A stretch of 64,000 bases of DNA from Chloroflexota bacterium (GCA_019873665.1 JAIOAV010000001.1:1-64000), one strand, 5' to 3'. Counted from the first letter of the stretch, positions 49,259 through 58,458 are shown. Numbers and translations: made by a program. Notes: generated by a model from the letters alone, not told the origin.

Positions 49259-49927
49259 TCAGCCCTTTTTGTCCAGAGAGTGGACAAGGCTCTGCCACGC
49301 CTTCTCCACCTGCTGCCACGTCTCCTGGAGCGTGCCGCCGTTGTCTATCACCACATCTGCCAGGGCGACTTTGGCGCTGGCGGGCGGCTGCGCGTGAATG
49401 CGTCGCTCGGCCTCGGCTGCGCTCAAGCCGCGCTGCTGCACCAGTCGCGCTTTCTGCACGGCTTCTGGCGCGGTAACCACCCATAACGCATCGTACTTCT
49501 CGGCCATGCCGGACTCGATGAGCTTGATCGCCTCTACCACGGCGACCGTACCGGCGCAGCCGGCAGAGGCTGCGATCTCATCTAGCGTCTGTTCCACTGC
49601 GACGACCACCGCGGGATGCACTAACGCTTCCAGCCTGGAGAGCGCCCGTGGGTCCGCGAAAACGATCGTGCCCAGCTTGGCGCGGTCAATTTCGCCGTCG
49701 GCTCGCAAGATATCCCGCCCAAATTCGGCGACGATGGCCGCATGTACCGATGTGCCGGCGCACATCGCTTGATGCGCGACTTGGTCAGCGTCTATGACGT
49801 GCGCGCCGAGGCATCCCAGCATCCGCGCGACGCTGCTCTTGCCGGTGGCAATGTTGCCCGTCAATCCGATCACATAGAGTCTAGCTCTGCGCCTGGCCGA
49901 TCTCGGCCCAGATGGCGAGTTTTTCAT
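49259..49927 (-). CDS. coaE: Dephospho-CoA kinase
   Basis: A 222-residue P-loop kinase that completes coenzyme A by phosphorylating the 3' hydroxyl of dephospho-CoA. The P-loop is GLTGNIATGKS (21-31), followed by HVIDADQVAHQ and the lid region LVQQRGLSAAEAERRI. The ATG at 49927 has GAGGAG four bases before it but lies 47 bases inside the ABC-F gene. A GTG at 49873 would start exactly at the domain and remove the overlap, so the first 18 residues are uncertain. Confidence 0.92.
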   Translation of the reverse strand: MKNSPSGPRSARRRARLYVIGLTGNIATGKSSVARMLGCLGAHVIDADQVAHQAMCAGTSVHAAIVAEFGRDILRADGEIDRAKLGTIVFADPRALSRLEALVHPAVVVAVEQTLDEIAASAGCAGTVAVVEAIKLIESGMAEKYDALWVVTAPEAVQKARLVQQRGLSAAEAERRIHAQPPASAKVALADVVIDNGGTLQETWQQVEKAWQSLVHSLDKKG

Positions 49928-51788
49928 ATAGCTCCTCTTCGGCGGCAGCGTATGCCAGACCCAATTCGCGCACGCGCTCCATCTCCTGCGCCGCGCTGGC
50001 GTCGGTCAGCGCGGCCTCCAGCTCGCTCAGACGGTGCTCCAACCGGGAGATCGCCTCCTCCAGCTCTAGCGCCTGCCGTGCTCGTTTGCGCTCCTCGTAT
50101 CGGTTGGGCCGCGCGACGGCATCTCGCTGCGGCTCTCGCTTGGCCTCTGGGGCGCACACGGCAGCGGCCAGCGCTTCCGCCTCTTCCTGCGCTCGCTGCT
50201 CCACATAATCGGAATAGTTCCCCTTATACGAGCGCAACTTGCCATCGGCGATCACCCACATATGGGTGGCAATGGCGTCTATGAAGTAACGATCGTGCGA
50301 GACGAATAGGATGGTACCATTAAAGTCGAGCAGAACTTGCTCCAAGATCTCTTGTGAGGCGATATCCAGATAGTTCGTCGGCTCATCCAGCAACAGCAGA
50401 TTCGCGCCGCGCAATGTCAGCTTGGCCAGCGCGATCCGCCCGCGTTCGCCGCCGCTCAGCGCGCTCAGCGGCTTGAAGACGTCGTCGCCAGTAAAGAGAA
50501 AGCGCGCCAAGAAGTTCCGCGCCTCGGCGAGCGGCAGGTTCTTGACCGACAGGATCTCTTCCAGGACCGTGTTCTCGAGGTTCAAGTCCTCATGCCCCTG
50601 GGCAAAATACCCGACCTTGACGCTGCCGCCCAGCCGGATCGTTCCCGCCAGCGGCGCGATCTGGCCGAGGATCGTCTTGAGGAAGGTGGTCTTCCCCGAT
50701 CCGTTAGGGCCTAACAGCGCCACGCGTTGTTGCCGTCGCAGCAAGAGATCGCCTGCCGTAAAGAGGACATGCGCGCCCGATGTAGCATCCGCCGGGAAGC
50801 CGACCACAAGATCGTCGGTCATGAGCACGTCGTTGCCGGATCGAAAGGCAGCCTTTAGGGCGAGATGCAGCTTGCGCTCCTCCTGCGGCCGCTCCACCCG
50901 CTCCATCCGCTCCAGACGCCGCAGCCGACCGCGCGCCTCCTTCGAGCGCTGTCCCGCCTTGTAGCGGCGGATGAAATCCTCTGTCTTGGCGATCATCTCC
51001 TGCTGACGCTCATACTCGGTCCAGCGGCGAGCGACGCGATCGGCGCGCTGTTCCAGATAGTGGCTATAGTTGCCGTTGTATTGGTCAAGCCGGCCGAAGG
51101 ACAGCTCCCACACGCGGTTGGCGACGGTGTCCAAAAAGTAGCGATCGTGTGAGACAACGATCAGGCTCTGTGGCCACTCTTGCAGGTATTTCTCTAGCCA
51201 CTCGATGGCTGACAGGTCTAGGTGATTCGTCGGCTCGTCGAGGAGCAAGAATTGCGGGTCCTGCAACAAGAGCTTGGCCAGCAGGGCGCGCGTCTTTTGC
51301 CCGCCGCTCAGGATGGCGATGGGCTTGTCGAAATCCTCTGGAGCGAAACCGAGGCCGTTCAACACCCGCTGGATGCGCAGCTCGTACTCGTAGCCGCCTT
51401 CCAGCTCAAAGCGCTCCAGCGCTTTGCCATATCGCTCCAGCAGCTCTGGCGTGGCCTCTCGGCTCATCTTCTCTTCCATGTGGCGGAGTTCGGCCCGTTG
51501 CGCCTGCAGCGGCTGAAAGATCTCCAGCAGCTCCTGATACAACTTCTGTTCGGAGGCAAAGGTCGCCTGCTGCGGCAGATAGCCGATGCGCAGGTTCTTC
51601 GCTCGGGTGACACTGCCGCTATCCGGCGCCTCAAGGCCGCAGAGGATGCGCAAGAGCGTCGTCTTGCCGACGCCATTTGGCCCAATCAACGCGATCTTGT
51701 CGCCGTGGTTCACCTCGAAGGAGAGATCCGAGAAGAGGTCTTGCGCGGCAAAGTATTTGCTTAGGGATTCCGCTACCAGTATGGCCAT
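49881..51788 (-). CDS. ABC-F family ATPase (ribosome-associated type)
   Basis: A 635-residue protein with two ATPase domains and no membrane segments. The first Walker A is GPNGVGKT (about 36-43), with LSGGQ and LLLDEPTNHLD. The second is GPNGSGKT (about 357-364), with LSGGE and LLLDEPTNYLD. The charged linker between them (about 240-320) is the P-site tRNA interaction motif of ABC-F proteins, and a C-terminal coiled coil occupies about 540-635. Such factors act at the ribosome in translation control or antibiotic protection. ATG 51788 begins the first domain, without an obvious ribosome binding site. Confidence 0.92.
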   Translation of the reverse strand: MAILVAESLSKYFAAQDLFSDLSFEVNHGDKIALIGPNGVGKTTLLRILCGLEAPDSGSVTRAKNLRIGYLPQQATFASEQKLYQELLEIFQPLQAQRAELRHMEEKMSREATPELLERYGKALERFELEGGYEYELRIQRVLNGLGFAPEDFDKPIAILSGGQKTRALLAKLLLQDPQFLLLDEPTNHLDLSAIEWLEKYLQEWPQSLIVVSHDRYFLDTVANRVWELSFGRLDQYNGNYSHYLEQRADRVARRWTEYERQQEMIAKTEDFIRRYKAGQRSKEARGRLRRLERMERVERPQEERKLHLALKAAFRSGNDVLMTDDLVVGFPADATSGAHVLFTAGDLLLRRQQRVALLGPNGSGKTTFLKTILGQIAPLAGTIRLGGSVKVGYFAQGHEDLNLENTVLEEILSVKNLPLAEARNFLARFLFTGDDVFKPLSALSGGERGRIALAKLTLRGANLLLLDEPTNYLDIASQEILEQVLLDFNGTILFVSHDRYFIDAIATHMWVIADGKLRSYKGNYSDYVEQRAQEEAEALAAAVCAPEAKREPQRDAVARPNRYEERKRARQALELEEAISRLEHRLSELEAALTDASAAQEMERVRELGLAYAAAEEELYEKLAIWAEIGQAQS

Positions 51789-51827
51789 ATCAGGAACACT
51801 CGCTAAACGTGTGCATCGCCAACCCGC

Positions 51828-51856
51828 ATTATACCATATCCCGCCATATGCCACAA
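51828..51856 (-). promoter_or_regulatory. Promoter for the ABC-F/coaE genes
   Basis: On the minus strand TTGTGG (51851-51856), a 17-base spacer and a perfect TATAAT (51828-51833). The expected transcript begins about 30 bases before the start codon, giving little room for a ribosome binding site. Confidence 0.65.
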
Positions 51857-51857
51857 C

Positions 51858-51886
51858 TTGGGGGAACGCCAGTTCCGCACTATAAT
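51858..51886 (+). promoter_or_regulatory. Promoter for the 117-residue membrane protein
   Basis: TTGGGG (51858-51863), a 17-base spacer and a perfect TATAAT (51881-51886). It is divergent from the ABC-F promoter, with the -35 elements two bases apart. Confidence 0.6.
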
Positions 51887-51918
51887 GGGCTCAGCATCGT
51901 GGCGACAGGGGGCAGCAC

Positions 51919-52272
51919 ATGCAGCGAAACCTGTTTCTGTCCATCCTTTTAGCGGCGGTTGGCTGGGTGGTGTTGGCGTATTTCACGCACGAGTACGCCC
52001 CTACAACGCTCACTGCTATCGGGTTTCTCGCCCTGCTTTGGCCTACTGCCACAGCCACGCTGACGCCACCGCTTTATGTGGTTAGGCGGCGTTTCTTTCG
52101 GGGAGACGCGCGCGCCCATTTCGGCGCGGCACTGCGTGAGGGAGGGCTGCTAGCGTCGCTGCTGGTGATCTGGGGTGTCTTGAGCCTGATCGGCGCGCTC
52201 AACTGGATCGCGATGCTGATCATGCTCGGAGTGGTGATCTTGCTGGAGGCGCGCCTGTTGTTGCGCCATTGA
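51919..52272 (+). CDS. Small membrane protein of unknown function
   Basis: A 117-residue protein with about four hydrophobic helices (7-24, 31-48, 76-92, 94-113) and a basic loop (VRRRFFRGDARAHFG) in the middle. The start is supported by CAGGGGG. No family recognised. It has its own promoter and converges with the beta-propeller gene. Confidence 0.75.
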   Translation: MQRNLFLSILLAAVGWVVLAYFTHEYAPTTLTAIGFLALLWPTATATLTPPLYVVRRRFFRGDARAHFGAALREGGLLASLLVIWGVLSLIGALNWIAMLIMLGVVILLEARLLLRH

Positions 52273-52282
52273 GCGGTGCTGA

Positions 52283-53590
52283 TCAATGCTGTCCGTGACG
52301 GAAGAGAAGGGGCAGCCGCATACGATATGACATGAGTGGCGCGTGGCTGCTATAATAGATCTCCCAGTTGCCGCCATCCACGCGCTGGGACCAGGCCGCG
52401 TGCACCTGGCTTTCCGCGTCGGCACCCAGCGTTACATCCGCTACGCCCGCGGCGTCACGGGCAACATCTGGGCCGGCTTGCCAGTCGAATAGCGCCAGCC
52501 GCCACATGTAGGGCAGGCGACGCAGCTCGTCCCAGGCGACATGTGGCGTGCCCTCGGCATCCACGATGATCGTGGGCAGATAGCTGCTCGACTCGCCCGA
52601 GGAGAGTGCCTGCTGCTTTGACCAGCGTAGGCTCGTCCCCATTGAATAGTAGATCTCATCCTCTTCGCCGACAAGCTCCTCCCACACCAGATGCGCTACG
52701 CCGTGATCATCAACCGCCATTGCCGCGATCGTCGAGTGGTTGGCGCTATCGGAGACATTCTCTGGCAACGTCCAGGTAACACGGTTCCACTGTGTATGGT
52801 AGATCTCGTAAGGAGTCTCCAGATCGTCGCGATCCTGCCACGCGATGTGGATGATGTCATCTCCGCCGATGGCGATGGTGGAGACGGTGCCCCGCCCCTG
52901 CGGCACCGGCTGGTTGATCCAGAAAGTGCCAGTCCAGACGCCATAGTAGATGACATTATAGCCGAGCGAGTTGTCGGTCCAGGTTACATACAGCGTGTTG
53001 TACGAATCCACGGCGATATCCGGGATAGCGGAGACGCCGCTGGTGTTGGAGACATTCACCGGCAAAGTCCAAAAGGCACCATTCCACCGGCAATAGTAGA
53101 TGTCATAGTTGCCGCGAAACTCGTTCACCAAGACGACGTGCACGATACCGTTGTGGTCAATAGCGATGGCGGGCTGTTCGCCTGTGGCGATGCGCAATGG
53201 TGTGGACCACGACTCGCCGCGGCGATAGCTGTGAAAGATGTAGCGCCCGTCCTCCCAGACAATGTGGACTGTCCCTTGCTGATCCACTGCCAGCGCCGGG
53301 AGTCGGGAATCGCTTGCTGTGCCCGAGATGTTGATCGGCTCGCTCCAGGAAAGAGGGGCTTGAGGGTTTGCGGAGTCTGGTGTCTGCTTCAGGGTAGGAG
53401 AGGCTGGCGAGTCCCAGGCAAACAGAGCCTGGAGTGGCGACAAGGGCGGCCACCCGGCGACGGCTCGCACCGAGGCATGCCGCAATTGAGCGAGGGCTAA
53501 AGACGAAAACATCCCGCCACTCAGGACAGCAAGGACAAGGATCGCGAGCCACAGGATGAGTTTCAAGCCAAAGAGGACCCTTACACTCAC
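52283..53590 (-). CDS. Secreted beta-propeller-like repeat protein
   Basis: A 435-residue exported protein. The GTG start follows GAGGAGA and gives a signal peptide or anchor (about 1-34). From about 75 to 420 it has six or seven repeats with the pattern D-x-G-x-(V/I)-H-(V/I)-x-W followed by IYY and a W-S/T-x-P strand, as in sialidase-like or BNR-type propellers. No catalytic residues can be assigned, so binding is more likely than hydrolysis. The C-terminus MRLPLLFRHGQH resembles a motif frequent at the ends of exported Chloroflexota proteins. It is downstream of the sigma/DUF5666 genes. Confidence 0.75.
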   Translation of the reverse strand: MSVRVLFGLKLILWLAILVLAVLSGGMFSSLALAQLRHASVRAVAGWPPLSPLQALFAWDSPASPTLKQTPDSANPQAPLSWSEPINISGTASDSRLPALAVDQQGTVHIVWEDGRYIFHSYRRGESWSTPLRIATGEQPAIAIDHNGIVHVVLVNEFRGNYDIYYCRWNGAFWTLPVNVSNTSGVSAIPDIAVDSYNTLYVTWTDNSLGYNVIYYGVWTGTFWINQPVPQGRGTVSTIAIGGDDIIHIAWQDRDDLETPYEIYHTQWNRVTWTLPENVSDSANHSTIAAMAVDDHGVAHLVWEELVGEEDEIYYSMGTSLRWSKQQALSSGESSSYLPTIIVDAEGTPHVAWDELRRLPYMWRLALFDWQAGPDVARDAAGVADVTLGADAESQVHAAWSQRVDGGNWEIYYSSHAPLMSYRMRLPLLFRHGQH

Positions 53591-53657
53591 TCTTCTCCTC
53601 TCTGGGTCAGCAGGGTTGAGAAAAGAGCCGGCGGCACATGGCGAGCGACACGGCGCG

Positions 53658-54683
53658 CTAACCGGCGCGCGACAGGCGGATCCGCAGTGCTAGCAGCGAC
53701 TGATCTGCCCGTTGGATGGCAAGGATATCCGCATACGCGCCGACGATGGCCGGAGCGCGGCTCTCGTCCACAAAGGTGTTGGCATCCACGCAGATCGTCT
53801 GAACGCCGGCTGGCGTCTGGATCTGCCATGTTGCCGACGTGATGGCGATGACCTGGCCGCTGAGACGCACCTCTTGTGCGGGGTTGACATCCTCTACCAA
53901 GATGAAGGAAGCATCCACGGACCCATCGTTCCGATAGACACCGCTAACCTCGGCCGTCAGCCCTACATGTCCCTGGCGTGGGATCTGGGCGCCGGCGATC
54001 CAGACCTTGACCCCTGCCACCAGCCACCACGTCTCATGGATCTCCTCGATAATCCCCTCGAACTCGACCAATTGCGCTGCCGTATCCGGCGCCAGCGCGG
54101 CGATCCGACTGGCAATCACCACCCCGTTGGCTTGCAGTTCGCCGATCACCTGGGCGACGTGGCCCACGCGCAGTTCTCCTTCCACTGACGTGTTTTTCGT
54201 CTTGAGGACTGTCGTGCCGCTGACTACCAGTTGAATGATGTCATCGGCTTGTGCCTGCACGCTTTCGATCACGCCGCGGAACTCGACGGCGGTGGCGCCA
54301 ATGGGCGCCAAGCGGACGGCCACTGACTCGGCCAGCAGGGGCAGGTTCTCGCGGTGCAGGGCGGTGATGCGTCCCCAGTCTCCTACGACCGGCACGTAAC
54401 CCTCCGGCGTGATGACCGTGGCGTCGTTTACCATCACCTGGACGCCGGCCACCTCCCACATCGTGCCCTCTTTCTGGGGTGTGATCCGCGTGATGTACCC
54501 TTCGAACCGCACCTTGACGGGACGTACCTCCAGCAGGCGTTGGGTGTGTGGCGGAGTGGGCGCTTCGGACTGTGCTACGGGATGGATGTTCATCCGCTCC
54601 CCTCCCGCTGCCTCGCCTGTTGATCCTGGCAAGAGGAATAGACAGATCAAGAGGAGCGAGATCAGCGACTTGCACAGCTTCAT
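53658..54683 (-). CDS. Secreted DUF5666-repeat protein
   Basis: A 341-residue exported protein. The ATG at 54683 follows GAGGAGG and starts a signal peptide (about 1-26). The mature part contains four repeats of about 65-70 residues with the pattern V-F-G-x-I-x-x-I, then W-x-V-x-G-x-x-V and V-G-x-x-A-x-V, typical of DUF5666. Function of the domain is unknown. The transmembrane protein encoded 55 bases upstream has the same repeats, so the two may pair or compete. Confidence 0.78.
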   Translation of the reverse strand: MKLCKSLISLLLICLFLLPGSTGEAAGGERMNIHPVAQSEAPTPPHTQRLLEVRPVKVRFEGYITRITPQKEGTMWEVAGVQVMVNDATVITPEGYVPVVGDWGRITALHRENLPLLAESVAVRLAPIGATAVEFRGVIESVQAQADDIIQLVVSGTTVLKTKNTSVEGELRVGHVAQVIGELQANGVVIASRIAALAPDTAAQLVEFEGIIEEIHETWWLVAGVKVWIAGAQIPRQGHVGLTAEVSGVYRNDGSVDASFILVEDVNPAQEVRLSGQVIAITSATWQIQTPAGVQTICVDANTFVDESRAPAIVGAYADILAIQRADQSLLALRIRLSRAG

Positions 54684-54738
54684 AGAGTTCCTCCTCAAGC
54701 GCCGCCGGCCAACCGGCGCGTGTTGACAGAGCACTGCT

Positions 54739-56580
54739 CTATTTCCCCCAAGAGTCTCCAGTGAACAGGCTAGGTGGCGTGCCTCGCGGCAAGGCGGTCT
54801 TGGTCTGTACCGGCAGGGATGGTTGCGCCGGGGGCATCTGAGTCGTCCCTGGGTTCGCGGAGCTGACGGTAGCCGTGGCTGGCGGCGTCGCGGTTGGCGG
54901 CTGTATGGCAGTCGGCCACGGCGTAGGGGTCGGTAGCGGCGTGTCGGTCGGCGAGGGGGTGGGCGGCTGATATACGCGAATCCAGCGCGCGATCAGCGTG
55001 CCGTCCGGCTTGAGCACCGCTTCGATCTCGGCAATCCCACCGACAACCGGTGTCCCTTCGATCCGCGTCTCCGGCGTGATCAGCAGCGTGCGGCCATCCA
55101 CGATCCACTGATCGGCGGCGACGCTTTCGATGGTCCCCTCGAATTGCACGACGATGATCGGTTCGATCACCCTGATAAAGGTGGCGACGAGCGCCCCGGA
55201 CGGGTACTTGAGCGCACGCACCTGAGCGACCCAGCCGATGACCGGCGCGCCTTCGATGACTGTGGTGTTGACGATGCGCACCGTATTGCCGCCGATGATC
55301 CACTCGGCCTCGCTAAATAATTCGATGATGCCCTGGAACTCGTATCCTTCTGGCGGGCGTTCCGCCGGGCGCTCGATGATGATCTCCAGCGCCAGCAGCG
55401 AGCCGTCATCCCGCCGCACGGCGATCACGCGGGCCCAGGCACCCACTTCGGCTGCTCCGCCGCGCTTGTCAATCACCGTATTCCCATCTATCCAGATGAG
55501 CTGACCGCCGACCTCCCACGAATTGGGCTCAATGCGGCTGATGGAGCCTTCCACCTGCAGCTTGATGATGCGCACTGGTGTGGATGTATGGGTCGGCTTG
55601 AGCGTCGGGCTAGGCGTCTGCGTCCGCGTGCGTGTGGATGTAGGCTCTGGCGTAGCGGTTCTGGTGCGCGACGCCGTCGGCGTGAGCGTGGCCGTTGGTT
55701 CTGGTGGCTTGGTTGGCCAGAGCGTGTCCGTCGCCGTGGGCAGCGGGGTCATGGTAGGTGGCAGGGTGGCGGTGGCCACCGGCAGCGCCGTGGCAGTGGC
55801 AGGAATCGAGGTGGGCGTTGGCAGCGTGATGCTGACCGTCGGCGTTGGCTGGACCTCCACCTTGTCAACGAGGACCGTGCCGTCTGGCAGCGTCTTGCCC
55901 ACGATCTCGACCTTGACACCATCGGCAAAGCTCTCATCCTGCCCGATGTTGCTGGGCACGGTTACCGTTACTCCGTTGATGAGCCATGTGCCCTCGGAGA
56001 TGCGCTCGATAGTGCCTTTGAACTCGACCTGCGCGGAACGTCCTTCGCGCAGCAGTATCTTGGTCTCCTCGATGCGGCGCGCCTCCAGCTCTTGTTGCAG
56101 CTCCAGCTTGCTCTCCTGATCAAATGTTAGCCAGAGGATGACGCGCTCGCGCACCAGCTTGACCGAATAGAGCGGGTCGCCGGGCACGCTGCGCGCAGAG
56201 GCCACCCACGCGCCGCCGCCCAAGAAGACGACTACGAGGGCAATCGTGACCGCTGCTGTGGCGAGGCCACGCTTCAGGAGGCCAAATGCCCGCAGAAGGC
56301 CTTCTTGCCAGGGCACCGGGGTAGCAGATGGCGTGCGCTTCTCCATCTGGGCTTGCTGCATGGCAGCAGCCTGCGCCAAGAAGCGCTCGCGGCCAGCGGC
56401 TATCGCCTGGGCGCTGCGCGGTGGCACCGGCCGCAATGCACGTAGTTGCCACGCCAATTGCAGCGCCGGCCTCAGCTCCGCCGCTGCCTCAGGGTGTTCG
56501 GAGAGACACCTTTCGATGTCTTTCTCTTCTTTTATCTGTGCAAGACACTCGTCCAGTAAGGACGCCAAGTCTCGGCTCAC
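54739..56580 (-). CDS. Transmembrane DUF5667/DUF5666 protein, likely partner of the ECF sigma factor
   Basis: A 613-residue protein. It starts at a GTG directly after the sigma-factor stop, with AAGGAG eight bases ahead. Residues 1-95 are cytoplasmic and helical (a plausible sigma-binding region), and one transmembrane helix spans about 106-128. A DUF5667-like motif GDPLYSVKLVRERVIL follows. Outside are a first DUF5666-like repeat (FKGTIERISEGTWLINGVTV), a Thr/Pro linker (about 240-335), three more repeats (about 338-535) and a Pro/Thr-rich tail. The topology is like RsgI-type anti-sigma factors, but the N-terminal domain is not a recognised anti-sigma fold, so that role is inference. Confidence 0.78.
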   Translation of the reverse strand: MSRDLASLLDECLAQIKEEKDIERCLSEHPEAAAELRPALQLAWQLRALRPVPPRSAQAIAAGRERFLAQAAAMQQAQMEKRTPSATPVPWQEGLLRAFGLLKRGLATAAVTIALVVVFLGGGAWVASARSVPGDPLYSVKLVRERVILWLTFDQESKLELQQELEARRIEETKILLREGRSAQVEFKGTIERISEGTWLINGVTVTVPSNIGQDESFADGVKVEIVGKTLPDGTVLVDKVEVQPTPTVSITLPTPTSIPATATALPVATATLPPTMTPLPTATDTLWPTKPPEPTATLTPTASRTRTATPEPTSTRTRTQTPSPTLKPTHTSTPVRIIKLQVEGSISRIEPNSWEVGGQLIWIDGNTVIDKRGGAAEVGAWARVIAVRRDDGSLLALEIIIERPAERPPEGYEFQGIIELFSEAEWIIGGNTVRIVNTTVIEGAPVIGWVAQVRALKYPSGALVATFIRVIEPIIVVQFEGTIESVAADQWIVDGRTLLITPETRIEGTPVVGGIAEIEAVLKPDGTLIARWIRVYQPPTPSPTDTPLPTPTPWPTAIQPPTATPPATATVSSANPGTTQMPPAQPSLPVQTKTALPRGTPPSLFTGDSWGK

Positions 56581-57129
56581 CTATATAGCTCCTTGCTCCG
56601 TCAGAACACGCCGCAGCGCATCCAGCGCGCGGTGTTGCAGCGATTTGATCGCCCCCTCGGTCTTGCCCATAATATCCGCGATCTCCATGTTGCTCATCCC
56701 CTCAACAAACTTGAGCAGGACCACCTGTCCCTGCTCTGGGGTGAGCTGCGAGACGGCCCGGCGCAACTGGGCTTGGGTCAAGACGACATCCAGCGATTTA
56801 ACCGGATCGCCACCAGTGGTCACCAAGCGCTCGTCCAGCGGAAACTCGCTGTCCCGCCGCCAGCTACGGTAATGGTCAACCACGACATTGTGGGCGATGC
56901 GATAGAGCCAGCCCGAGAAAGAGGTGCGCCAGAGTTTGTCCGACCGGATCGCCTCCAGCATCTTGGTAAAAACGGACGCCGTCAGATCCTCGGCCAGATG
57001 GGCATCGCCGACCCTGCGGTATATGTAGTTATAGATACGCGTGGAATAGCGGTCGTAGATGTTCCCCAGAGCATGGGCATCGTACTTGCGCGCTCGTTCC
57101 AGCAATGCCCAGTCGTCATTAGAAAGCAA
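56581..57129 (-). CDS. ECF-type RNA polymerase sigma factor
   Basis: A 182-residue sigma-70 family protein with regions 2 and 4 only. Region 2 includes YDRYSTRIYNYIYRRVGD and FSGWLYRIAHNVVVDHYR. Region 4 includes LTPEQGQVVLLKFVEGMSN and IADIMGKTEGAIKSLQHRAL, the -35-binding helix-turn-helix. The TTG start at 57129 follows AGAGG; the precise start is not certain. It is translated immediately upstream of a membrane protein that is its likely regulator. Target promoters are unknown. Confidence 0.92.
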   Translation of the reverse strand: MLSNDDWALLERARKYDAHALGNIYDRYSTRIYNYIYRRVGDAHLAEDLTASVFTKMLEAIRSDKLWRTSFSGWLYRIAHNVVVDHYRSWRRDSEFPLDERLVTTGGDPVKSLDVVLTQAQLRRAVSQLTPEQGQVVLLKFVEGMSNMEIADIMGKTEGAIKSLQHRALDALRRVLTEQGAI

Positions 57130-57460
57130 GCAAGCGCCTCTTTCTTGTTCTAGATGACGGGAAAGGCTTGGGAAAGATACGCTTTCCCGGGCGATCCTCG
57201 CGGCACTTGACGTAATGTAACGGTCTGGCGGACGTCATGAAAGCACGATCTTTCTCTTCTTCCCATCATAGGATAAGGGAGATCAGGTGTCAAATGCCAG
57301 ACGGGACGTGGGTGAGTACAACGAGCGCAACAATCGGGGGAATCGTTACGCCGGTAACCGGCAAGGATTAACCTTGCCTCACGCGTGATGCATATCCGTT
57401 TCCGTTGCAGGCATTCTACGCAGCAATCGCCAGAAGTCAAGGCCGCATTTGCGTTTTCGG
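57130..57460. other. Intergenic region between the sigma-factor gene and comEA
   Basis: About 330 bases without a convincing gene. It must contain the promoter of the sigma-factor operon on the minus strand; no clear -10/-35 pair was seen, though a GTTACATTACGTCAAG stretch (minus strand, around 57205-57220) could hold an autoregulated ECF site. Small open frames on both strands lack ribosome binding sites. Confidence 0.4.
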
Positions 57461-57489
57461 TTGTCTTTCTCGTCAGGGGTGTGTATAAT
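57461..57489 (+). promoter_or_regulatory. Promoter for comEA
   Basis: TTGTCT (57461-57466), a 17-base spacer and a perfect TATAAT (57484-57489), about 30 bases before the comEA ATG. Confidence 0.7.
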
Positions 57490-57518
57490 TGGGGCAAGAG
57501 CGGCGCAGGAGGCACGGC

Positions 57519-58100
57519 ATGTCCGAGTGGCTGGAACGCTATCGCGGCTACATCTTGCTACAGATCGTAAACGTCGCCCTGGTCGGTGTGCTGTGGTTTT
57601 GCTTGCGCCGCCCGGCGCCTGTGGTGATGATGGTGCAGACGCCTGTGCCCACGCCGATGACGCCCACTCCGGCTATGGTGCGCGTCTATGTGTGCGGCGC
57701 GGTTGCCCGGCCCGATGTCTATTCCGTGCCGCGTGATGCCATCGTGAAGGACGCGCTGCTCGCCGCGGGGGGGACCACTGCAGCGGCAGACCTGACGCGC
57801 ATCAATCTGGCGCTGCCGGTGCAGGATGGCGACCAGATCTACGTGCCGGCAGCGGGAGATGAGACGGCCGGCGCATCAGTTGCGTCGCCAACGCGGGCCG
57901 CTGGCAGCAAGATCAATATCAACAAGGCGAGTTACGAAGAACTGCTGACGCTGCCAGGAATTGGGGAGACGTACGCGCGGCGCATCATCGAGTATCGCAA
58001 GAAGAATGGCCCTTTTGCTCGCGTAGAGGACCTGCAAAATGTGGAGGGGATCGGCGCCGCCACGGTGGAGCGGCTTCGCAGCTTGATCACGCTGCAGTAG
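57519..58100 (+). CDS. comEA: ComEA-like DNA-binding protein
   Basis: A 193-residue membrane-anchored protein for DNA uptake in natural transformation. ATG 57519 follows AGGAGG. One transmembrane helix (about 12-30), a Pro/Thr stretch, an SLBB-type domain (about 50-115; VYVCGAVARPDVYSVP) and a C-terminal helix-hairpin-helix pair (about 130-193; INKASYEELLTLPGIGETYA and VEGIGAATVERLRS). This is the ComEA arrangement, in which the tail binds double-stranded DNA outside the membrane. Confidence 0.9.
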   Translation: MSEWLERYRGYILLQIVNVALVGVLWFCLRRPAPVVMMVQTPVPTPMTPTPAMVRVYVCGAVARPDVYSVPRDAIVKDALLAAGGTTAAADLTRINLALPVQDGDQIYVPAAGDETAGASVASPTRAAGSKININKASYEELLTLPGIGETYARRIIEYRKKNGPFARVEDLQNVEGIGAATVERLRSLITLQ

Positions 58101-58155
58101 AGTGGCTGGTAACGGCTGGAGGGGGCAGAGATCAGAGCAAGCGCAAAGGAGCAAG

Positions 58156-58422
58156 ATGAAACTCACAGTGTTCTTTATCGGAGTGCTGATCGTGCTGGTG
58201 GGGCTGTCGCTGTTGGTGTCGGCACGGATCGAAGAAATGCGCGACAAGGGCGAGCCGATCGGCCCAGCAGGCTGGGCCGTGCTCTTTGAGGCGCTGGCCG
58301 ATTTGTGGGGACAGATCATGGGAAGCGTGGCGCAGGAGTATCGCATCGGCCTGACGGTGCTGATCATTGGCGTGGTGGTGATGGTGCTGCCGATCGCTTG
58401 GCCACCTTTTCAGCGCGCCTGA
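58156..58422 (+). CDS. Small two-helix membrane protein
   Basis: An 88-residue protein of unknown function. ATG 58156 follows AAAGGAG. Hydrophobic helices occupy about 4-22 and 66-84, separated by a soluble segment of about 40 residues with many acidic residues. It probably shares the comEA transcript, starting 55 bases after it. Confidence 0.7.
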   Translation: MKLTVFFIGVLIVLVGLSLLVSARIEEMRDKGEPIGPAGWAVLFEALADLWGQIMGSVAQEYRIGLTVLIIGVVVMVLPIAWPPFQRA

Positions 58423-58458
58423 GGGTGCGTCGCGCGGGTCTGCCCGCGACGATCGGAT

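Noticed and set aside
57150-57515. A 121-codon minus-strand frame upstream of the sigma factor
   Set aside because: It has no ribosome binding site, crosses the comEA promoter and its composition is unlike the neighbouring genes.
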